Shown piece by piece: positions 59,776 to 64,000 of a stretch of 64,000 nucleotides of DNA (position 1 is the first letter of the stretch; the number at the start of each line of letters is the position of its first letter). The notes below the pieces were generated by a model that saw only the letters and a list, made by a program, of their open reading frames with translations, was not told the origin of the DNA and ran no database searches. The stretch spans positions 310,001 to 374,000 of the forward strand of contig JAFLKN010000015.1 of the NCBI GenBank assembly GCA_019163175.1, given 5' to 3'. Source of the stretch: Prolixibacteraceae bacterium (lineage in GTDB: Bacteria > Bacteroidota > Bacteroidia > Bacteroidales > Prolixibacteraceae). The translations under genes were made by a program, and so were the position numbers.

Positions 59776-61844
59776 TGACAGACAAAAATCTGAAGATAGT
59801 TTTTTATGTTTTTGCGACCATCCTTTTGGCTGCCATGTTATTGATTAGTCGTGATGCGGGTATTTCAGGCGATGAAGAGGTGCACTACAAGCAGTCCGAA
59901 ATGGTTTACAACTACTTCAGTACGATGGGAAAAGACCAATCATCGCTCCATACACCAAAAACCCATCTAAAGTATTACGGCCAATCGTTCGACAATCTGG
60001 TTACTTTCCTGATTCACTGGTTCAAAGTTGAAGATATTTACAACTTCAGGCATTTGATGTGTAGCTTTTCCGGATGGCTGACCATTTTGGTAACCGCTTT
60101 GTTTGCAGCATATCTTGCAGGATATGGAGCGGCTATCCTGGTTCTGATTCTTTTCGCTCTTTCGCCCGGATTTCTGGGACATAGTCAAAACAACCTAAAA
60201 GATATTCCCTTTGCATTGGCTTACATTTCGAGCATTTATTATTCGCTTAAACTTGTTTTTACTGATGTAAAACCAAGCAGGCAAACTATAATTTTGCTAA
60301 TCTTAAGCATTGCCTTCGCCATCGGGATTCGTGCAGGAGGAATTTTAGTAGTATTTTATCTCGCCTTTTTCATGTTCCTGAAAACCATTCTGGACTGGAA
60401 TACCAATAAAAAGCTGGATTTTACTTTGCTGAAAAAACAACTGTCCCTGTTTTTAGGAATTTCGTTGGCTGGCTATTTACTTGGGCTGCTAACATGGCCT
60501 TATGCGCTGCAAAATCCGCTAATCAACCCCTGGGAATCATACCAGGTAATGACTCATTTCCCAACTACTGTACGTCAGATTTTTGAGGGACGGTTCGATT
60601 GGTCTGACTTTCACCCGTGGTATTACCTCCCCAAATACATGGCGATTACCATCCCTCTTGTCATTTTTGCCGGACTCGCAGCCTTCTTTCTCAATACCCG
60701 TAAGAACTTCAACCGGAACCAGCGAATTCAGTTGTGGCTTTTAGGATTTTCAATTTTATTTCCTGTAACCTTTGTCATTATCAAACAGTCCAATTTATAT
60801 GGCTCATGGCGACATTTCCTGTTTATTTATCCGGGAATAATCCTGATCTCGGCTCTAGGAATTCACGCTGTTTTCAAGCGCTTCAGGCAAAAAAATGTCC
60901 AGATTGGAGCAGTTACATTGCTACTGATTTTATCCTTTCATCCGGTAAAATTTATGGCAGCCAATCACCCATATTTTTACCTGTACTACAACCAGTTTAT
61001 TGGCGGACTAAATGGTGCCTATGGAAATTATGAAACAGATTACTACTACCATACTATGCGCGAAGGGGCCGAATGGCTAAAGGAATACCTCAACAAAAAG
61101 CAGCCCAATGGTCAAAAGCTTATTGTTGGTGGAAATTTCCCTATCCAATGGTATTTCAGGAATGAAACTACTATGCAATTTGTGTACTTCCCATACCAAA
61201 ACAGGAGCCAGTACGATTGGGATTACGCCATTGTGGCCAACAGCTATATTTCACCTTACCAACTTACAAAAAAGCTTTTTCCACCAGCAAATACAATCCA
61301 TACCATTTATGCTGATGGGGTTCCGGTTTGTGCAGTAATTGAGCGGGTTACAAAAGATGATTTACGCGGAATTCAGGAATTGAAAAGTGGTGATAACATT
61401 AAATCTGCGTTGTCATTTCAAAAAGCTTTCGAACTTGACCCTCAAAATGAATTGATCTGTTATAAATTTGCACAGTCTTTAATGGGTTCTGGAGAACTTA
61501 CTAAGGCCAAACAAATGCTGAATACCTGTCTGGAGATTAATCCGGGATATGAACAAGCACTTAGTCTGGCCGGCGATCTGGCATTGAAAGAGGGAAATTC
61601 GGAAATAGCTGTTGATTATTACGAAAAAGCCAAAGTGGCAAACCGAAAGTATTTTAGTATTTACACTAAACTGGCAGCTATCTACGTTGAAACCAATACC
61701 GAGAGGGCTCGTAAAGTGCTTCGGGATTGTTTGAAATTAAACCCAAGGTACAAACCAGCGCTTGAAGCAATGGCAGAAACTTATAGGGAAACGGCTCCTG
61801 AAATTGCCGCAAAATATGACAAACTGATAAATAAATTAAAATAA
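59775..61844 (+). CDS. ArnT/PMT-like membrane glycosyltransferase with C-terminal TPRs
   Basis: 689 residues. About 10-11 membrane helices (1-400); the first periplasmic loop has the acidic GISGDEEVHY typical of GT-C enzymes that take sugar from a polyprenol carrier. A soluble part (~410-540) follows, then TPR helices (~545-689; ELICYKFAQSLMGSGELTKAKQML). It is translationally coupled to the GT2 that would make its donor. The acceptor (lipid A, protein or glycan) is not known. The TPR tail suggests a protein partner. Confidence 0.83.
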   Translation: MTDKNLKIVFYVFATILLAAMLLISRDAGISGDEEVHYKQSEMVYNYFSTMGKDQSSLHTPKTHLKYYGQSFDNLVTFLIHWFKVEDIYNFRHLMCSFSGWLTILVTALFAAYLAGYGAAILVLILFALSPGFLGHSQNNLKDIPFALAYISSIYYSLKLVFTDVKPSRQTIILLILSIAFAIGIRAGGILVVFYLAFFMFLKTILDWNTNKKLDFTLLKKQLSLFLGISLAGYLLGLLTWPYALQNPLINPWESYQVMTHFPTTVRQIFEGRFDWSDFHPWYYLPKYMAITIPLVIFAGLAAFFLNTRKNFNRNQRIQLWLLGFSILFPVTFVIIKQSNLYGSWRHFLFIYPGIILISALGIHAVFKRFRQKNVQIGAVTLLLILSFHPVKFMAANHPYFYLYYNQFIGGLNGAYGNYETDYYYHTMREGAEWLKEYLNKKQPNGQKLIVGGNFPIQWYFRNETTMQFVYFPYQNRSQYDWDYAIVANSYISPYQLTKKLFPPANTIHTIYADGVPVCAVIERVTKDDLRGIQELKSGDNIKSALSFQKAFELDPQNELICYKFAQSLMGSGELTKAKQMLNTCLEINPGYEQALSLAGDLALKEGNSEIAVDYYEKAKVANRKYFSIYTKLAAIYVETNTERARKVLRDCLKLNPRYKPALEAMAETYRETAPEIAAKYDKLINKLK

Positions 61845-61861
61845 CTTTTAAAATTAAAACA

Positions 61862-62131
61862 ATGAAAAAATTAATGATGTTGGCCATGTTTGGCCTGATG
61901 ATGATGGGTGGAATGAATGTTTTGGCTCAGGATGCAGCTGCTGCACCGCAAGACTCAGCAACAATTGCTGAAGAACCAAAAGATACCATTTCAATCGATA
62001 ATATGGATCCTACCTTTTATGAAGAAGAAGCACCGGAACAATCTTCAAACACGACGACTTACGCCATTATTGGTGGGGTTGTTGTAATTGGTGCAGCAGC
62101 ATTCTTTTTTATGCGCAAAAAGAAAAAATAG
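61862..62131 (+). CDS. Small exported protein with acidic linker and C-terminal membrane anchor
   Basis: An 89-residue protein: signal peptide (MKKLMMLAMFGLMMMGGMNVLAQ), an acidic, Pro/Ala/Ser-rich middle (EEPKDTISIDNMDPTFYEEEAPEQ), then a C-terminal helix (TYAIIGGVVVIGAAAFFFM) and RKKKK. The three-part C-terminus resembles a sorting or stop-transfer signal but has no LPxTG or PEP motif. It is 17 bp after the ArnT-like gene, so it may be part of the same operon. Function unknown. Confidence 0.7.
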   Translation: MKKLMMLAMFGLMMMGGMNVLAQDAAAAPQDSATIAEEPKDTISIDNMDPTFYEEEAPEQSSNTTTYAIIGGVVVIGAAAFFFMRKKKK

Positions 62132-62150
62132 TCCTTAGAATAAATTTCAT

Positions 62151-62184
62151 AAAAAAAGCTCGCAATTACTTGCGAGCTTTTTTT
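62151..62184. terminator. Bidirectional terminator between the small anchored protein and the TonB receptor
   Basis: A near-perfect hairpin AAAAAAAGCTCGCAA / TTGCGAGCTTTTTTT with a 4-base loop between convergent genes. Confidence 0.92.
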
Positions 62185-62201
62185 ATGAATGCACTTTTGT
62201 A

Positions 62202-64000
62202 CTAGTTAAAGATATAACGAATACCAAGTTGCATAGAGTATGTTGATCCATAACCTACGTTATCGCGGTAAGTTGTGTTCAGCATGTTATTGTTGTAAGG
62301 ATTAAGTTTCCAGGTAGGTTTAACTGTACCGCCAGCAACAACACTTGAGTTATTTGCCTGAACCAGAATATTATTCTGATTATAGAACAAGGCTTTTCCC
62401 CAGTCTTTGTTGAGTAAGTTTCCAGCATTTAAGATGTCAAGGCTAACCTGAATTGTATTCCGTTTTCCACCAACTTTAACGAAGAATTCCTGCATAACTT
62501 TAACGTCAAACTGATTTCTCCATGGCATAACAGCACCGTTACGTTCAGCATATTGTCCTCTTCTTGAACTCAGGTATTTATCCTGATTAACGTAAGCGAA
62601 GAAAGCAGCACTTTGCGTGGAAGCAGTCCAAACCACGTTATTGCCATTTACATCTTTTACAGTCTGGTCAACAAATGTGATTTCAGAAGGATCTTTAGGA
62701 ACATAAATCAAGTTGTTTGAACCTGCACCGTCGCGAACGATGTTGCTTGAATACACATAAGAGAAACGACTTGGAGCACCACCTTCATAGAATACAGAAA
62801 CAGTAGTAGCCATCGATTTCAGGTATTCGTATTTATAAGAAACATTAGCAATCACTTTATCAGGAGTAACATAGCTGGTGTAGCTTTTTTCAACGCTGTT
62901 TGCACCGTTAACGTTAGCATTTCCGTTCCATGCTGAAGCAGCCTGATCACCAGCGCCATCAACCAGATTTTTAGCTTCACTGTGAGTGTAAGCAATCAAA
63001 CCATAGAAGCCATTGTCAAATGCTTTTTCAAGTTTGGCAGTTACAGAACCATAATAACCACCTTTTTCGTTGGTAAGAAGAATTGGAGATACACCGTTGC
63101 CACCAGCAGGTAATCCTGTAGTTACCGTTTTACCATCAGAGCTGATAGTTTGGTAATATTTAAGACCATTTGTAGCAGTGGCAGTTGATGGGTATACAAT
63201 ACGGTTATCAGGATATCCGGCAATATTCAAAGGAACTCCGCCTTTCAACCCAGCGTTAACAAAGAAGGCTGTATTAATGTCACTGTTGTAAAGAGCTTCC
63301 AATGTTCCTTTAATACCCCATGGAAGTTTCGCATCCAATGCAATACTTGATTTCCATGACTGTGGCATTTTGAAATCATCTGAAATAATTGTGAATGTTC
63401 CGGGAACTATAGTTCCGGCCTTAGGCTGAGTAGTTGGATAATAAGCTCTTGGATCAGGATTGAATGCTCCGGGAACAGCTGTTCCGGAATAAGTCTGAGT
63501 TGTTTGAATCATACCGGCATCACTTACCTGACCTACGATCCATACAAAAGGAACACGACCTGTAAAGATACCAGTACCGCCGCGAACGATTAATGAACGG
63601 TCTCCATTAATATCGTAGTTAAAACCAACACGTGGCGCCACTAACAATCTTGATTTAGGCAAAGTAGCAGTACTAAATTTACGGTCTCCAAAAGTTAAAG
63701 TCGAAACCATAGGATGTTCTTCTGCAGGTTGAGAATAAGTAGGAAGGTCAACACGGAAACCTGCACTTACTTTAAGCTTGTCATTTATAGCAATCTCGTC
63801 TTGAATATACCCTGAGAACTGGTTAAACTCAAAACTTGGGAAAGCCTGTTCGTATCCTGGAGTATTAGAGAATGTAATACCAAAGTTCTGTGGTTTTGCT
63901 GCTGGATTAATAAAATCGTCCCACGACTTGAATACATAAAAGCTTGATCCGAAACGCATGAATCCGTTTTTAGTAGCATTGTGTTCATACTGAAGTCCTG
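62202..64000 (-). CDS. Oar-like TonB-dependent receptor, C-terminal part (5' end outside window)
   Basis: The frame is open to the right edge (the last in-window residues read GLQYEHNATKNGFMRFG before an internal Met at 63959), so this is the final ~598 residues of a larger gene. The pattern FSGYIQDEIAINDKLKVSAGFRVD, PRVGFNYDINGDRSLIVRGGTGIF, NQFDVKVMQEFFVKVG and the ending MQLGIRYIFN is typical of Oar-like outer-membrane receptors with a carboxypeptidase-like N-terminus, which is not visible here. Ligand unknown. Confidence 0.87.
   Translation of the reverse strand, partial: GLQYEHNATKNGFMRFGSSFYVFKSWDDFINPAAKPQNFGITFSNTPGYEQAFPSFEFNQFSGYIQDEIAINDKLKVSAGFRVDLPTYSQPAEEHPMVSTLTFGDRKFSTATLPKSRLLVAPRVGFNYDINGDRSLIVRGGTGIFTGRVPFVWIVGQVSDAGMIQTTQTYSGTAVPGAFNPDPRAYYPTTQPKAGTIVPGTFTIISDDFKMPQSWKSSIALDAKLPWGIKGTLEALYNSDINTAFFVNAGLKGGVPLNIAGYPDNRIVYPSTATATNGLKYYQTISSDGKTVTTGLPAGGNGVSPILLTNEKGGYYGSVTAKLEKAFDNGFYGLIAYTHSEAKNLVDGAGDQAASAWNGNANVNGANSVEKSYTSYVTPDKVIANVSYKYEYLKSMATTVSVFYEGGAPSRFSYVYSSNIVRDGAGSNNLIYVPKDPSEITFVDQTVKDVNGNNVVWTASTQSAAFFAYVNQDKYLSSRRGQYAERNGAVMPWRNQFDVKVMQEFFVKVGGKRNTIQVSLDILNAGNLLNKDWGKALFYNQNNILVQANNSSVVAGGTVKPTWKLNPYNNNMLNTTYRDNVGYGSTYSMQLGIRYIFN

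Overview
This 64 kb window comes from a chromosome of a member of the Bacteroidota, most like the Marinilabiliales/Prolixibacteraceae side of the phylum. That placement is an inference. The supporting evidence is TonB-dependent receptors, type IX secretion C-terminal sorting tails, the gliding lipoprotein GldH in the order holB-ricT-gldH, a DUF4249 lipoprotein, weak or absent Shine-Dalgarno sites, promoters of the TTTG / TAnnTTTG type, and a tRNA gene without an encoded CCA end. There is no rRNA operon, CRISPR array, prophage or recognisable insertion sequence.

Layout. 0-6 kb: tail of an RluA-type pseudouridine synthase, a purine permease paired with a small outer-membrane channel, a Tat-exported aldo/keto reductase and an acyl-CoA ligase. 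5.5-8.2 kb: a zinc-type ABC uptake operon ending in a 62-residue zinc-ribbon protein. 8.3-16.3 kb: yidD, an esterase, a ROK kinase, and a housekeeping operon on the minus strand (holB, ricT, gldH, trmB, an alkyltransferase-like protein, mrp). 16.6-25.8 kb: two type IX secretion cargo proteins, pgk, and a 1765-residue secreted protein joining a C10 cysteine peptidase, leucine-rich repeats and a zincin-like HEYMH segment. 25.8-35.1 kb: a C_GCAxxG_C_C protein, an HU protein flanked by two diverged copies of a structured ~135-bp sequence, and a signalling cluster (REC-histidine kinase, 1422-residue PAS/GAF kinase, REC-HTH regulator). 35.5-39.1 kb: Tat phosphoesterase, sirtuin, beta-barrel protein and AGE-type epimerase in one tight run. 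40-46 kb: an ATP-grasp glutathionylspermidine-synthase-like pair, comF, a TPR kinase with its LuxR regulator, and trpS. 46-51 kb: another sorting-tail protein and a TonB receptor/DUF4249 pair. 50.8-51.35 kb: an intact tRNA-Val(GAC) next to a GIY-YIG nuclease gene and two tRNA-Val remnants carrying a 16-bp palindrome. 51.5-58.6 kb: a membrane-spanning SARP-type regulator, then a tetraheme-cytochrome/SUMF1 fusion followed by two Tat-exported Gfo/Idh/MocA oxidoreductases. 58.8-64 kb: a polyprenol-phosphate-type GT2, an ArnT-like membrane glycosyltransferase, a small tail-anchored protein, and the C-terminal part of an Oar-like TonB receptor that runs off the window.

The most unusual items are: (1) the tRNA-Val/GIY-YIG locus, where the nuclease gene starts 17 nt after an intact tRNA and ends inside a partial tRNA copy, and where both partial copies have lost tRNA sequence at the same T-arm position to a short palindrome; (2) the PI-PLC-like/LamG/transmembrane/SARP one-component regulator; (3) the quinol-type tetraheme cytochrome fused to a SUMF1 domain beside exported Gfo/Idh/MocA enzymes; (4) the dual-protease LRR protein; (5) the duplicated structured sequence around the HU gene. 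Intergenic palindromic repeats are scattered through the window, and two appear to have become part of coding sequences.
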